This document shows, piece after piece, positions 49,521 to 63,147 of a DNA stretch of 64,000 bases. Source of the DNA: Diprion similis. Its lineage: Eukaryota > Arthropoda > Insecta > Hymenoptera > Diprionidae. The first letter of the stretch is position 1. Every line of letters starts with the position of its first letter. Where the stretch lies: the NCBI RefSeq assembly GCF_021155765.1, contig NC_060107.1, positions 2,214,501 to 2,278,500 of the forward strand. The letters are read 5' to 3'. The notes below the pieces were generated by a model. It did no database searches and was not told where the DNA came from. It saw only the letters and a list, made by a program, of their open reading frames with translations. The position numbers were made by a program, and so were the translations under genes.

Positions 49521-49939
49521 GACGCTAGGAGCCGCACCACCGGACAGCACCGATGTTATACGCCATTTTGTGTTAGTGTCAAAGAGACGCGTTGGTCGCG
49601 AGTATCTGTCCCCGTAGGGATGTTTTTTTTCTTCATTTTCTCAAATGAATGAGATCTCCGTGGTGGACATTGCCGTGATCAAGGAGGTGTGCCAGTGGAG
49701 CAAGGCACTATCATCGAGGTGCTCTGTGTTCATTTGGTGCGATATTTTATGTTATTATACACACCTAACGCAAGAGAGTAAAAAAAAGTGCTAGAGGAGT
49801 AATATATTGTAATATATACACGCGAGATAATGAACATCATTCGACGAGAGGTATTATTAAGGTGAAGAAAACGACGCGTGATACCTCAACAACAACAAAA
49901 ACGCCAGCAGGATTTGAATACATTTTACGCGACGGCCAG
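49521..49939 (+). other. 5' UTR exon (A) of the DLK/wallenda gene, with upstream ORF
   Basis: A consensus donor CAG|GTAAGA ends an exon at 49,939, downstream of a CpG-rich promoter-like region. It most likely splices to the acceptor at 52,741, giving a 5' leader. The 5' boundary is approximate. The leader contains a 49-codon ORF at 49,645-49,794. Confidence 0.5.
49645..49794 (+). CDS. 49-codon upstream ORF in the DLK/wallenda leader
   Basis: The ATG at 49,645 opens MNEISVVDIAVIKEVCQWSK and runs to a TAG at 49,792-49,794 (49 residues). The first 25 codons favour G/C at the third position and avoid low complexity, unlike the surrounding AT-rich UTR, which suggests real coding. It may be a translational control uORF. 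The codon position at TCATCGAG|GT is phase-compatible with exon 2 of the kinase, but the donor GTGCTC is poor, so a third N-terminus is unlikely. No homology recognised. Confidence 0.35.
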   Translation: MNEISVVDIAVIKEVCQWSKALSSRCSVFIWCDILCYYTHLTQESKKKC

Positions 49940-52740
49940 GTAAGAGGAAATAACACGAGTTTACGAACGCGTGTCTTTATAAAACGCAACTACGCGTATT
50001 TTTAACAAACTGAAATCTTATTTTCCCCGGTCAAAAGCACTGGAATTATGGTTTACGCTGAGTGGAAGAAAAACAACAACATCCAATAACAAACGGCCAT
50101 GCATTTACCTACGATTTCTGGACCTTGCGCTGTAACCATATTAAATTGTGTAAGGTATTAAGGCAGAAAGTGAAAGCCTTTAACTAACGCCGCGCGTATG
50201 TTATACTTCGTAAGTGCTGCTCTGTACATGACCCGAGAGATATAGATTTGTTAACTAAATCATTATTATGCTTATGTCAAAATTTGTCAATATCGTTGGG
50301 TCTCCTCCTCTCGCCGCGATCACTTTGAAATCATGAAGATTCTCCTCAGCAGTAGATACGAGCCTTGATCGTTCTCAAACGCCGGTTCATCTACACGCAC
50401 ACTCACCATTTTCTATACATATACGCCGCACACGTCTGTACAATACCTTTACACCTACAAACATTCTAAACTACCTGGAGCGGTACAGTCCAGGAAGACT
50501 TCCTGCCCCTGAAGCACCTGAGGGTCTGATCGCAGGTCTCGCATACCTGCCATAGTTTGTCCCGAAACAGGTTACACAACGACAGAAGAATGTTCACTCT
50601 TTTTTTCTCTATCCTCTGCATAACTCAATCTTTTCTTCTGTATGATCTTATTTTTTCCACACCCACTGTTTCGACCCTTGCTAATTAAATGTACTCCTCT
50701 ACTTCTTAACTCATTCTCAGCGAAGTCTACGTGATTTCGTATTTCTCTACGATCCCTCCACAAGACAGACATTAATAGATGAATAATCAATCACGAACAC
50801 TCCGAATTCTGAACATTGATTTACGTCCAAAATAAGTCTGCCAAGATGTGGATTAGGTTATAAAAATCCTGCACATGGATATCATCGACCACAAATTGCG
50901 GTGGTTGAAAACACATATCGTTGCAGAACAATGCGGAAATGTGAATGCCTGGAAAAACACTGTATGTAAGTGCAACGTTTAGTGCAACGATTTTATTGTT
51001 TCTTGAATAAACTTTAGGGATAGAGGAAAAAGAGTAAGTGAAAGAAAGCCTGGGCATGTACCGTTACTACAGAACCCAACGTTTTTACCCACAACACAAA
51101 GACAAATCTACAGTTCTTGAATTGTAAAAAATCCATTTTAAACAACAACATTCACTATATACTTAGTATTGTTTGCCCACGTGATAACCGCAATGAATAC
51201 TCATTTTCTGCATCACGTATGTAGAGATTTAGGACTCGATAGACGCATACACGCAATCACAATCAAACCAAAGGGAGGTGAACACGCAACTGCGTGCAGT
51301 GCGTTGAATAAAAAGAAAAAAAAAACGAGAACAAGAAAACAAGGACCGCAAGCGTTATGAGCAACACAAATTACGTGCATGAGCAAGGAAGAAAAGGTGT
51401 TCACGCGAGTCACGGAGGTGAGTACTCCTCGGCGTACTATACTGGTCAATGGCTTTGGAGGACCGTGGATATCGTATATGCGTGCAAAGAAGATGCACCT
51501 AACTAAGTCAGGCGGCGAGAATTTTGTGCTGCCAAAAAGTGTAGAATAAGAATGAGACGAAATAGAGGAATGAAAAAAGGAATGCTGCATCGCGCTGCTA
51601 TTTCACCAAGGAGAAATACCTCCCGCAGTTGCTGAGACACACACACACAAACGAACTTGTGCCGCAGGCAACAAATCCAGTAGGTATGGTGGGACAACCG
51701 CAGAAGAGTAGATTTTCAGTCATTCATATGGCATATACAGAGAGTCCGGAAACCCAAATGATTTCTAACAGCGATAAGGACTTATAGTCTGCTTGGTTTG
51801 TTCCTGGCGCAGGGGTGGACGTTGGCGTGGATAGAAGTAATAGGAGTGGCTGAGGGGAGACACGGGGAGGGAATTGACGAGAAACAAAGGTAGTGTGGTA
51901 TTGTAAAGGTGGCAGTAGTGGTAGTGGGTGTACGTGGTAGACGCCCGGTGGGCAAAGTGCGCGAGGGTAAAAGGGACCCCGGTCGTATAGCCGTGAACGG
52001 AATGAAACGAAATGAAATTGCACGGGGCCAAGAATTTCGTGTACCTTGACGGACGGGGCTAAATGAAGGGGGCTTTACCCAGAGGACTGCTTCACACTGT
52101 GTGTACAGTCCTCAGGAAAAGCTTATTTTTCTTCGAAGACAACTATTAGGGTTCTCTATCCCCTGTCCAGGTACATACATACCTGGCTAGGGACAACTAA
52201 CAACGTGCCAAAGGAAGTGGAAATAATCAACGGTGTTATGCCTAACAACCAGTTTACTGCTAGATACTTTGGTCGGGCTAATATAAAGAGAGTTCCAACA
52301 TATGCTAAAGGAAAGAACTTATATGGATATTGGAACGACAATCCAGTCGCTACAATCAATTCAGTTACATGCCGGTGCTGTTCAAGAATATCAAGATACG
52401 CGGAAGAGTAGCCAGCAGCAGTTCATGCTGATGCGATATGCATTTTTAATCAAATGCCAACGACGGAAATTCCCGTAGCGTACATTTCGAGTCTGCAGAA
52501 TGTGATACAGTTATCAGCGATACGATAAAGTAGGCGCGGGTAAAACTAAATTCAAATTCAGCAGTTTTTGTAACGATATATCCATTGCTGCAAACAAGAA
52601 AAAATTTCTCCTATCCGTAGTTCGAGATCTACACATGCATTCATAGTCACACACACGCTTGATTTTCCGCCAATTACCGATTTCAACGATGACCTCCCCT
52701 GACACTTCTAATCACATTTGGCTTCTATTTTCGCCTGCAG
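49940..52740. other. First intron (isoform A) of DLK/wallenda
   Basis: No supported coding exon. It includes a hairpin (GAGGACTG ... CAGTCCTC, near 52,080-52,115), and an 82-codon open stretch up to a stop at 52,411, described as a finding. Confidence 0.5.
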
Positions 52741-52770
52741 GATTAGGACGGTGAAAGCAGGGGCGCGAGA

Positions 52771-55700
52771 ATGCGCACCCCGGCAGAAGCAGACACGCTG
52801 TCTCAATCCGAGGCCTTCGCCTTCGATACTTCAGAATTGGAAAAGGCGGCAGCTGCGGTTAATCAGGTTGTTCTGTCCGCTTCCCAGCCGGAGACACATA
52901 TTTTCACCAACAGGTAAGTCGTTTCAAACTTCATGAATAAAAACCCTTTTTTTTCTATTCACGAGAAAATGTTCGTTTACACTTTAGTGCCGATTATTAT
53001 CGACGTTATATACGTTCATCTACTGGTCTTTCGTCCACATTTTTTCTTGTGGAATTTCAAGTACAAAAACTCGTCTGCATAAGATATAAACTTAGATGCG
53101 GTGCATAGCGTATGTATGTACAAAAATGCTTCACCGCCGCTGCCGTACAGCATCAACGAGAATATATAGTCTGGAAATAGCTTTACGTTGCGGTTCGAGC
53201 CTTTTGTTTCCTGTTTTATAGGAGGATGTATTACTGCAGAAATAGAATGTAAAAACACCGGGGATTTTTGCGAGCACAAAATCATATGATATGGCGATGG
53301 TGTTTTTTTTCTACTGATGCTAACAAATTTTCCGCCACTGTGTGGAGTACGAACCGTATATATATCAGACTTGTTATTTAGGCAAAATTGGTGTCCTTGA
53401 TCCCTTCTCTAAAAACCTGCACATGAATCGAAATCTCCATTTGCAAATTGTAGATGCGATGAATGTTATGCCAAAAATGTACGTTTCAAAATATTCTACA
53501 TCTAACCGTAAACACTATATTAGTATTAAGTGCAACAGCGAAAAAATGTAATAAAAAATTTAGTGATCATGTAGTACCAAGTAATAATAACACGATACAA
53601 AGGGATATAGCAACGCATCGGTTTTTGCGCGCTTAGAGTGTCACTGGCATCTGTTTGACCTTCGGTGCAAGGTTTTAAAAATAAATCACGAGTGTTTACA
53701 AACGAAAGACCAAGGAGATAAGATCTTTGTACCGGGGGTTAAATAATAGATATGGAAATTAATTTTTAAAGTATCGAATAGTTTCGAAAGAGCATTAACT
53801 GAAAAATGAAAATTATATATATATTAGGGAATAATCTAATTTTTACGGACAAAAAAAAAACCATTGCTGTAAAAGAAAAGAGTCTCCATGTTTTTTTCTT
53901 TCGATGACAATTAAGTCTACCATTTTCTCGATGTTCCGAAGTGTCAACTTACTCGCGAAATCTCCAAGTGAATATCCACGGTGATGAAATTTTGGCGTTT
54001 GCTGTATAACTTATCTGCAAGAACAATCGAAAATTGTGCTAATCGTGCAGATGTCTCTTTGTTCGTTCCAGTGTATGCACCGCTTGCAGCTCGTGTTAAT
54101 CATCTTTACCTTATACTTTGCGACCACAACATATCTGCATGGACAAACATCTTGTTTTATTGCAATTTGACATTACATAGACAGGAAAAAAAGAATACAC
54201 AAAGAGACTCGTTTGCCAAATGATACGAGAACTTTTCGCCTGGTCATTATCGGAACGCCACAGTCCCCTGAAGAGAAGTCCCCTTTTAAGTCTTACAATA
54301 CAACTATACAAATGGTTTGAAAAAAAGGAGAAAACTGAACAAGCAATACTGAAAGACTTTGAGTTGTTGCTTCCCGAACTTGAAATAATAATACGAAATC
54401 GCAGACTCTAAATATTGCGAAACACGCGGTTCAACGATCGGTCGAGTTTAAAATTACCACTAAGTAGTAGAAGATGTCCAAGAATCGCAATCCGTCGCGT
54501 GTATGTAACCGGAAAGATTGCGAATAGCTGTAGGTATCCATATACATGTGTGCATAACATACTACGATACACATTAATTGCTGCGAGGCTAAACAAGCGG
54601 CATGATCCAAACGGACGCGGCAGTGGGGATTGAGTAATGAAGATATGTACCTACATGTGTTATTGATATGTCGAGTAGGTAGAACGTACTGTGTGTACGT
54701 CAGTTAAACGTCAAGGCCCACACGCGAGTTTCGAGTTATCGTTCGCTAATAGGTCTGTCTCTGTGGAAAAACAAGTCGCGGTTTAGTAGGACTGGTTGTG
54801 GGAGTTTGGCCACCACGTGACACACCACAATAGTTGGCTTCATGTATGTACTACTCTGCCACACACGGTCTGCAGCACATACGTCCGCGCATCGGCTTCG
54901 GGTCTGATGGGACCAGGGTTTGGACTTTGGCGAGAAGTTGGAGTGGCCGGGAGCAAGAGAAAGGAGAGAGGTGTCAGGGGGGAGGGGGTGGAGTTTACGG
55001 TAAACGGCATCGACAATCGACAGTATCGCTGGCGCTTTCATTGGTGGCATTTGTACTGAACGGAGTTTGGTGCCGCGAGTGAAGAGATAAGTGGTTGGAG
55101 GATAATCGTCGAGACTGCGCAGAGCGTCGTGTGCCTTGCTTGTTCCTTTATTCATTATTATTATTTTTTTCCTTTCCTCATTTTCATCGTCTCTTGACTT
55201 GTTTCAATCCTGCCAGACTCAGCTTCGTTTCGTTTTTATCTGGTTAATCTGAGAGCTCGAGAAAAATTTGGCTTTTCTTGGTTTCTTTACTTATCCACCG
55301 ATTATCTGTGAACATTTGGTTTTTCCCTCACATTGCCCGCCGTGAAACGTGATTATCCCTACCGTTTTCTATAATAACTACACCGTCGTCTCAGCCGTCT
55401 GTGATTGTGATATTGCAACAAGTGTGAAGTGCGGTCCATATGTTTGAAACGAAACGATGGTGTTTGCAGGGTTTTTCGTCAAAAAGACACACGACGATGA
55501 GAACACGGTACCAGTCAATCTCACCTCGAGGTGAGTTGAAGGCCACCATTGATAGTCGGTACTTCTAAATGCAACACGTCTGTAGACAACAAACCGCTGG
55601 AATGCTCCCCACTCGCGTTATGCGATAAGCGGCCTTAATGGCCTAGGCATGCCACCTACCTATATTACACTGACAAAGGACGATACGCTATTGGCCACAT

Positions 55701-58700
55701 TACGATTTACTCTCCAAAACATGAAGCAGGAAAGCGACGCTTGGCGTATTCTTTTTACTAGATCTGTGATTAGTTGTACCGAAATGAGAAAACTTGATTT
55801 ACTCTCGTTGTTATATCTATCTATCCATCATCATGGAGAGTTCAAATAATACGCTATTGCTATCGGCCTTTGACGTCAAGTTCACTTCGTTTTATCACTA
55901 TGTACTCTATAGTAGCATTCTGAGGTAAGTCCGCCTACAAGCTGCAACTGCAGACACGATGTGTCTACTTCCACATTCGGTTGCGGGATGAGGATGAATT
56001 TAGTAACGTTACTCTGACAATGCATGTTTAGGAGAACTCGTTAATTCGCACCTTTAAGATCTTCTGAAATTTGATAAACCATGATAAACAGAATATAATC
56101 ATATTTTTGAAAGCCAAATACTTGAAAGTCATTCGGAAATTGTATAGCAATGAGTTTTTCCCTCATGTTTCGTTACGTTAACGTCACTAACTTCAACTTC
56201 GTACTGCGGGTCTGACTTCAGAATCTGCATTATTCAAAGTCTGTTGTCAGGTGGTAAAAAGTTGCTATTAAGGAAGATTCTGTATTGACTCTGTAGTAAG
56301 AGTTCCTACAAAGTCTTCTCAAATTATTTAACCTGAGGGCAAGGCTACTAGGGTACTCTACGTCGTGTTTCAGGTCACACATAACACTTTACACGTGTAA
56401 AGGTACTACACATCTTTGCGGGTACTTCAAATTGCATCAACCTACCTTCAATTCGTTTCAATCAAGAGATAAGACCACGGCTTACGCAAACTCGCGAATT
56501 TTTACGACATTTTAGGAATTTCAAGAAGCGCGTACAATTAGACTGTGTACAGTTAAACCGATTTCGAAAAACAATTAAGCGACGGACGAGTTTACCGTTA
56601 ATTTTATACCTACGCCATGACAATTATCATCGTGTTGCCAAAATAGGCGCGTAAATAATGTCCATGAAAACGCAGGTAAAGCGAAAACCAGAATATACGG
56701 TTGTGTAGCGATACGATTTCGAATGTTTATATAAGTAGTATTATTTATCATCGGAAATGGGGAATCTGTTTGAACAACCATAGTTGAATATCACGCATTA
56801 CATTTTCGTCAGAATGTTACGTCTTACCCACCGCTGACCCTTGTTTCGTAAATTCTTTACGGATACACACAAATACCCGCTTTCCTTGAACTTCAGCTCA
56901 TTGTCAGAGTTTCTCTCTCGAATATATTCGAATTGTCATCTTTAGGAATCGAGTAAAAAATGTAAACCTCTCTGTTAGAAACCTAATCGAGTCTTTCGAA
57001 AGCGTACCAATCGCTGCTGATATGAATCAACGAATAAGAAGTAAAAGTAAAAAAAGGATTTTCACTTTTCTTCACATATTATATATGATGTGCTGAAGAA
57101 AAGTTGCTCCAGTTACGTTATGCATTATTATGTTGTTTTATTGTTTAGAATCTTGGTCTCGTGACCACAGATTACAACGGGAAAATACACACGGTAAATT
57201 TATAAACCGGTGGCGTTTCTAGCGGATTATAAAAACAGCAGCGAAAAATTTTATCTCGTAAATTTAACGTACAATATATGTGAGACGAATGAATTGTTAT
57301 AATCGCCGTCAAAATACGTCGACGACGACATCTGTGCTATTATCCCCCCTCTTTTATCTCAACCAGCTTTTGTACAAAAATTGCCGTAGTAATACCGAAT
57401 CGTGAAATGCGTAGACGAAATTTATACCAATATATTTTCTGTATAATATCGGTTAAGTGTTACGCAACTATTCTATATACCGTTTGATATTCGAATAAAA
57501 ATTTATGACATTCTAACGATCTGCAGAGGACACAATCGCGCCGTTGCCATTACGCGGTAGAATATTAAATAACTTGTCGAGTTTACTTAGGAATAAGGCA
57601 GAAATTATTATTATTATACAGATTAGGGAGTATACTATACGGCTTCAAAGTCGTAAACGCGTAGAAAACACAAGCTTTCCCATTGTCTGAAACTGCATAC
57701 AGCTGCATTGTCTCAATATCAATGTTCAATCACTTGCTGCAAATACTGTGCATTTTTAGAATATATATATATATTATATATATATCGAATCAATGTTGTT
57801 TTTTAAAAATGGAATGTGGATATAACGCAACGAGGAGCAATAATTACGTATGCTACGAATAGCAGCAGATACCTTCCAGCACCTACGTCACAATTGTGAG
57901 ATACTATTCTCGATGGAAGAAGGAGGTGGAGGAGGAGGAGGATCAGAAATGCCACCCACTTGATATGATCGTGACGCAACTACCGTCAAAGAATAACGAG
58001 ATAGTAGCCTTGTTTGTTTCTCATACCCCGCGAATCTCGTGATCAAACATCAAAGTGTTACGTTCTGTATCCATATACATCTGTATTATACAATGTATGT
58101 GAACATTGAGAACGGGGAATACCAGCGATTTATTCGAAATGTTACTGTAATTATACATTTGTGAGACAGGAATTAGTTCATAGTCGGTCGACAGTGATGT
58201 TATTAAAAAAGATTATTTCGACGATATCGAAGAGAAAAAAAGAATAAGAATTCATGATAATTACATCAGTCATGATGTGAGAGTTAAACCGATTAACGGA
58301 AATTTGGAGTCTGGATTTTAGATATTAAACTTTGATTTCTTTCACGTAATTAGTAAAAGGAAAAATAGTTTTGTGAGATAAAGTTTGTTTTTTATTTCAA
58401 CATGCTGTGACCTACCGCTTGTATTTACTATCAACCGAAAACTTTAAGACTTATTTATCAACGTGAAAAAGACAAAAATAAACTTTATAAATAATAAACG
58501 AAGATTTTGGTTACTATTCGATGTATAGAATCAAAATTTATTCATTTAACCCCTTCATTGGCATTGATGCAATAGTGCATCAACCCTTATTTCCATATTT
58601 ATCTTGCCATGATTTGAAATCCACGCCTCACTCCGGGGTTTTGGGCTAGCTGAATCCGAATTTGAAGTCACAATTTGGAAATTTAAAATGGCAGCGCCAA

Positions 58701-61700
58701 TGTGGCGTACAAAAATCAAAAACATTACTCGATTTAGGTGAAAAATAAACCGTTTTTTGCACTTTCGATCGCTATATTGGATCCGCTATTTTGAATTCTT
58801 GAATTTCAACTTCAAATTCCTAATCAGCACCCTCAAAAACCCTAGAGTACGAGTCTTCAGGATAAAAAATTTTCCTGCCATTTTGGAAACTTTTTTCGAA
58901 TTCTCTGCCAACGAAGGGGTTAAATATGAACCCAAGGAAATTTTTAATTTTTTTTGTTGTTGACCTGTGTTATAAAGAAAATAAAAATGTCTTTAATCGC
59001 TCATTGCTACAGTATAATTGAATATACTTGTCAAATCATACAGGATAAAAATGGAAACAAACTAATTTTTTGCTGGACACATTCACACATCAAATTTCTG
59101 CAATTTTCTCGTGAAGAAATGAGGATATATTTTTTTTTATAAATATTAAAAAATCTCTTATTTTCAGCATGCTGTGTATTCAAGAAGAGTTGGGGCAGCT
59201 GAGTGGCATTGCTGGAGGACTAACGATCGCTAGTCCTCATGAAATACCATTACCTGATAGCAGTACCACAGAGAGCAACAGCAAGTCAAGCGGGAGTGGA
59301 ACAAAGTGCTCTCCCGTCTCTGGCACTCTAGACGCTCAAAGATCCGGCTGGATCGAGGGTATTTTTGGATGTCTTCGGCCCGTTTGGACGATAATCGGAA
59401 AAGCTGCAGTTAACGAAATTAAAGGACACCAAAGTATGTTTTACTAATTATAATTGATCCGTTTATAACTCGCCGTTTGTTTTAAATTATACGCACTAAT
59501 TATATGAATATCAAAAATCGGCGAAGATTTGACTCGTTCAGGTGTATTAAAAAATGTAATATTCATTTGGAAACAATACCTACGAATAGTTGATTTTATA
59601 ATTATGTTCAGCCAATGACTGGGAGATACCGTTCGAATCCATCAGCGAACTGCAGTGGCTTGGTTCAGGAGCTCAAGGTGCGGTGTTCAGGGGAAAACTG
59701 ACCGGAGAAATAGTAGCTGTGAAAAAAGTTAGAGAACCTCGTGAGACTGATATACGCCATTTGCGCAAGCTCAATCACCCAAATATTGTAAAATTCAAGT
59801 AAGTCTCTGCGTGTTGAATTGTCATTGATAATTAATTAATAATTACGTATTGTAAAAAATTGACTTACAATATAAAACAAATATTAACAAACCATAATGT
59901 TGATCGCTTACAGAGGCGTCTGCACACAAGCACCATGCTACTGTATTGTCATGGAGTTTTGCCCGTATGGACCACTGTACGATTTGTTACGCGCCGGGGA
60001 ACCTGTACCTCCTCCTCGTCTCGTTTCTTGGGCAAGACAAATTGCAGCTGGAATGCACTACCTGCATTCTCACAAAATTATTCACAGAGATTTGAAAAGT
60101 CCCAAGTAAGAACAATTGGAGTTGATCCTGTCGCTAGTTGATATCTGACGATGGAAGTTTCATAGATTTTCAGGAAGAAGACGAGTATTTATTATTCACT
60201 CTGAAAACCTCTAACTTTTTACAACTCTTATATATTTAACAATCTTCAATGCTCACCTTAGGCTTTGCAAAATTTCATGGTAATAAGTCATCATGTTTTT
60301 CAGTGTCTTGATTGGTCGTGGAGAAGTCGTGAAAATCAGCGATTTTGGAACGAGCAGAGAATGGAACGAGATCAGTACGCGGATGAGTTTTGCAGGGACA
60401 GTTGCCTGGATGGCCCCAGAGATTATTCGAAGTGAACCTTGTTCTGAAAAAGTTGATATATGGTAAACGATTTTATTTATAATCATTTGTCAGTGCAAGA
60501 ATATGTGTAATGATTTTAGAATTAGAGCTAGCATACAATGTATTTTGTTGTGAACATGTAAACCACTTTCAAGGTCTTACGGAGTTGTGCTGTGGGAGTT
60601 GCTGAGCGGAGAGATACCGTACAAAGACGTAGATTCCTCAGCGATAATTTGGGGCGTGGGTAATAACTCTCTTCATCTGCCAATTCCCGCCAGTTGTCCG
60701 GAAGGCTTCAGACTTCTGGTCAAACAGTGTTGGGCTGCGAAACCACGTAACAGGCCATCCTTTAAGAATATCCTAATTCACCTTGATATCGCAGCTGTGG
60801 AAGTGCTCAGCAGAAAACCTGACGAATATTTCAGAACACAGGTAAATATTTCTCGGTTTGAAATTGACGGAATTCATGTAATAAATGATGAGACGGGTTT
60901 TTTGCACGCTGGCAAACCTTATGTCTGACGTTTCAAATCCGCATTTAACGATCCTCAGCAATCCTGGAAGGAAGAAATCAGGGTGCATATGAAGCAAATG
61001 CAAACTAATAGTTGCAGCACACCAAGGTTTGAGGCAGATCTTATTCGTCGCAGAGAAGATGAGCTGAGGCATGCCCAGGATATCCGGGAACATTACGAGC
61101 GCAAGCTCGAAAGAACAAATAATCTCTACTTGGAGTTGAGCGCTGTTTTATTACAACTTGAACAACGCGAACGGGATGTTGTAAAGTGAGTAAAATTATA
61201 CCTTCGAGAGTGATACTCCGTCTCCCTTCAAATTTCGAATCAACGACCAAAAATCCAGATTGTTTACAATAAGAAAATTGAAATTTGATTGAAATATCGA
61301 TACTGCCAGTACTGCAAACAATATCACCATGAAAAATATATCCATTAATCATTTCAACTCTACATTCCAACTTCTAGTTTCATAAATAATACTACAGTCT
61401 ATTGTCCGATTTGTATAGGAGAGAACAACAGACTGGGCACAAACAGTGTAAAAAACGGCTGGTACATCCTTTGCTGAAAGCTCAAGAGAGGCTCCACCGC
61501 AAACGTAATCCAACAATCAACTTGTCTACCTCATCGACACCAACGACTCCACCTTCTCCTGCTGAATCTCCGCAGGTGAATAATTACTTCTTACCTCCAC
61601 ATCCGAACATTTGAGAACTAGACTTCCTTACCATTAATAATTGATTATTTACCATTTACATTTCGCAGAGTCCAGTGAAAGCGACTTTATATACGCAATT

Positions 61701-63147
61701 GAATGAATCTAATCAACCAGAGACGGTATTGGCTCCAAGCAATAGCTTTAAACAGCGTAAATTCAGACATCGTAGAGTAGGCTCTGGTTGTGGTGTCAGC
61801 TCCAGTCCTAGGACAAGTCCGCACCATGAAAGAAAAGTAATTATCATCGGAGAAACAGATATTTTTTAACGATTTTATCGAGGGAAATTAAACAATCATA
61901 CACACCTTTAATATGGATTTCAGAATACTGACGCAGCTCATCATCGGTATGTCGACAGTCAAACTCAAACAGATGTGATGGATCTGAGCGAAACTGATTT
62001 CAGTCCTGTTGCACAGACCGCTTCTATAGACAAATTTGTATTGGAATTATCCAGCAGGCAATCGTCGTCCAGACGCAAATCCGAATGCCTCAATGGCAAT
62101 ACCATTAACTCAGAAACTCACTACAGGATGCAATCTAGTCCCTGTTCAAGCCCTGAACCACCCGACGAAAATCACATAAACGGAAACGAACGCCTTCGAG
62201 ATTGCAGCGACGACGATAATCTTGAAACCTTAGGTCGAAAAGTCAGCGAGATACTTAATGCCAATAGGCTCATATCGTCAATTGATAACGGAAATTGTGA
62301 CGATGTTATTATATCGCACAGGTAAGGAAGAGGGCCTGTAAGAAAAAATTTTTACACACGTATCTTCCGGAGCTTCCATTTGCATGGATACTAACTTATT
62401 TTTCATATGTTTCATTTTTCAGCAGGGGAAAGGAGGAACTTATGAAACTACCAGGTCAAATTTGTGGCATCATAATAAGCGGAACTGATGTACACAATGA
62501 TTCCGACCTGAAATCAAGACCATGTTCAGACAACATAGATTCGCTTTGCAATCACGAGGATGAGGCGTGTGAGGAGAGTTGGTCTGATGAAGAAGGCGAG
62601 GATCCTAGTTACACCTATAATTTTTCTCTTCGGCGTAGAAGGTTCGTAAACCAAACGGCGACACAAAAACTATCAATAACAGAGCCGATTTTTAAATATT
62701 AATTTTTCGATCCTTGCAGCATTGCGAGAAGGCCTATTGGACCTGGTTGCAGAATGAGAAGATCCAAGCAAACGCTGACAAACACTGAATGTGTACTTGC
62801 TTCTGATGAAGAAAATACTTCAGAATACTCACACCCGCCATCCAGTCAATCGTCAACTCTAGAAAGCAATCCGGATGTCCAGCGAGCGTTGCGACACATA
62901 CAACATTCACAGAAGGTAAAAAATTGACGAAATTTTTATGAATAATAATTTTTCACCGAGCATTTTTACCATACCTTGAAAAGCGGTGTATAATGTTAAT
63001 TTTTATCACTTTATTCTGCAGAGAAAAGTTCTAGACGATGAGGGCACTTCTGATACATCCAGTCAATCGGAAACTGACGAGGTCAGTGATACAACAATTG
63101 CATCACAGCCGACAAAGGCACCTGTAAAAATTGAAAGCACAGTATAG
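52771..63147 (+). CDS. wnd: Mitogen-activated protein kinase kinase kinase 12/13 (DLK/LZK; wallenda), complete
   Basis: Mixed-lineage MAP3K acting upstream of JNK/p38 in axon injury and synapse signalling (family knowledge). Coding exons: 52,771-52,913; 59,168-59,433; 59,612-59,798; 59,914-60,105; 60,304-60,462; 60,574-60,841; 60,959-61,185; 61,419-61,575; 61,669-61,836; 61,924-62,321; 62,423-62,641; 62,720-62,915; 63,022-63,147. Total 901 codons plus stop, all phases consistent. The kinase domain has the Gly loop GSGAQGAVF (154-162), VAVKK (Lys174), the DLK-specific [23 protein letters not shown] (256-263, Asp258), DFGTSREW (Asp276), GTVAWMAPE and [14 protein letters not shown]. Residues 406-481 form the leucine-zipper region ([20 protein letters not shown]). 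The C-terminus is Ser/Asp-rich with [10 protein letters not shown] and [15 protein letters not shown], resembling the LZK/DLK-1 tail. The donor at 62,641 (AAG|GTTCGT) is weak. An alternative first exon lies at 55,457. Confidence 0.96.
52914..55456. other. Intron of DLK/wallenda and promoter region of isoform B
   Basis: No other exon supported. 54.7-55.45 kb is moderately GC-rich and probably contains the isoform B promoter and 5' UTR; its start is not determined. Confidence 0.45.
55457..55530 (+). CDS. wnd: Alternative first coding exon (isoform B) of DLK/wallenda
   Basis: The ATG at 55,457 opens 24 codons beginning [20 protein letters not shown], ending at a consensus donor (CTCGAG|GTGAGT) in phase 2. 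This is the same phase as the isoform A exon (52,771-52,913), so it splices in frame to 59,168. The product would be 878 residues instead of 901. It differs from exon A in being short, with a hydrophobic MVFAGFF start, which may alter membrane association (inference). Confidence 0.75.
55531..59167. other. Second part of the long DLK/wallenda intron
   Basis: AT-rich, no exon supported. It holds a GGA-rich run near 57,918-57,943, a (TA)n near 57,763-57,784, and the TTAA MITE at 58,546. Confidence 0.5.
58546..58923. mobile_element. TTAA-type MITE family, copy C (well-preserved ends)
   Basis: Flanked by TTAA at 58,546-58,549 and 58,920-58,923. The terminal inverted repeats CCCCTTCATTGGCA and CCCCTTCGTTGGCA (reversed) differ by one base. 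It is 378 bp including both TTAA. The interior phrases (AAAATGGCAGCGCCAATGTGGCG, ATTGGATCCGC) resemble the AAAATGGCGG...AATATGGCGG words of copies A and B. The TTAA duplication and CCC ends are the piggyBac pattern; no transposase is present. Confidence 0.85.

Noticed and set aside
51724-52031. Minus-strand frames rich in Pro, Leu and His
   Set aside because: Low complexity, intronic, no splice partners.
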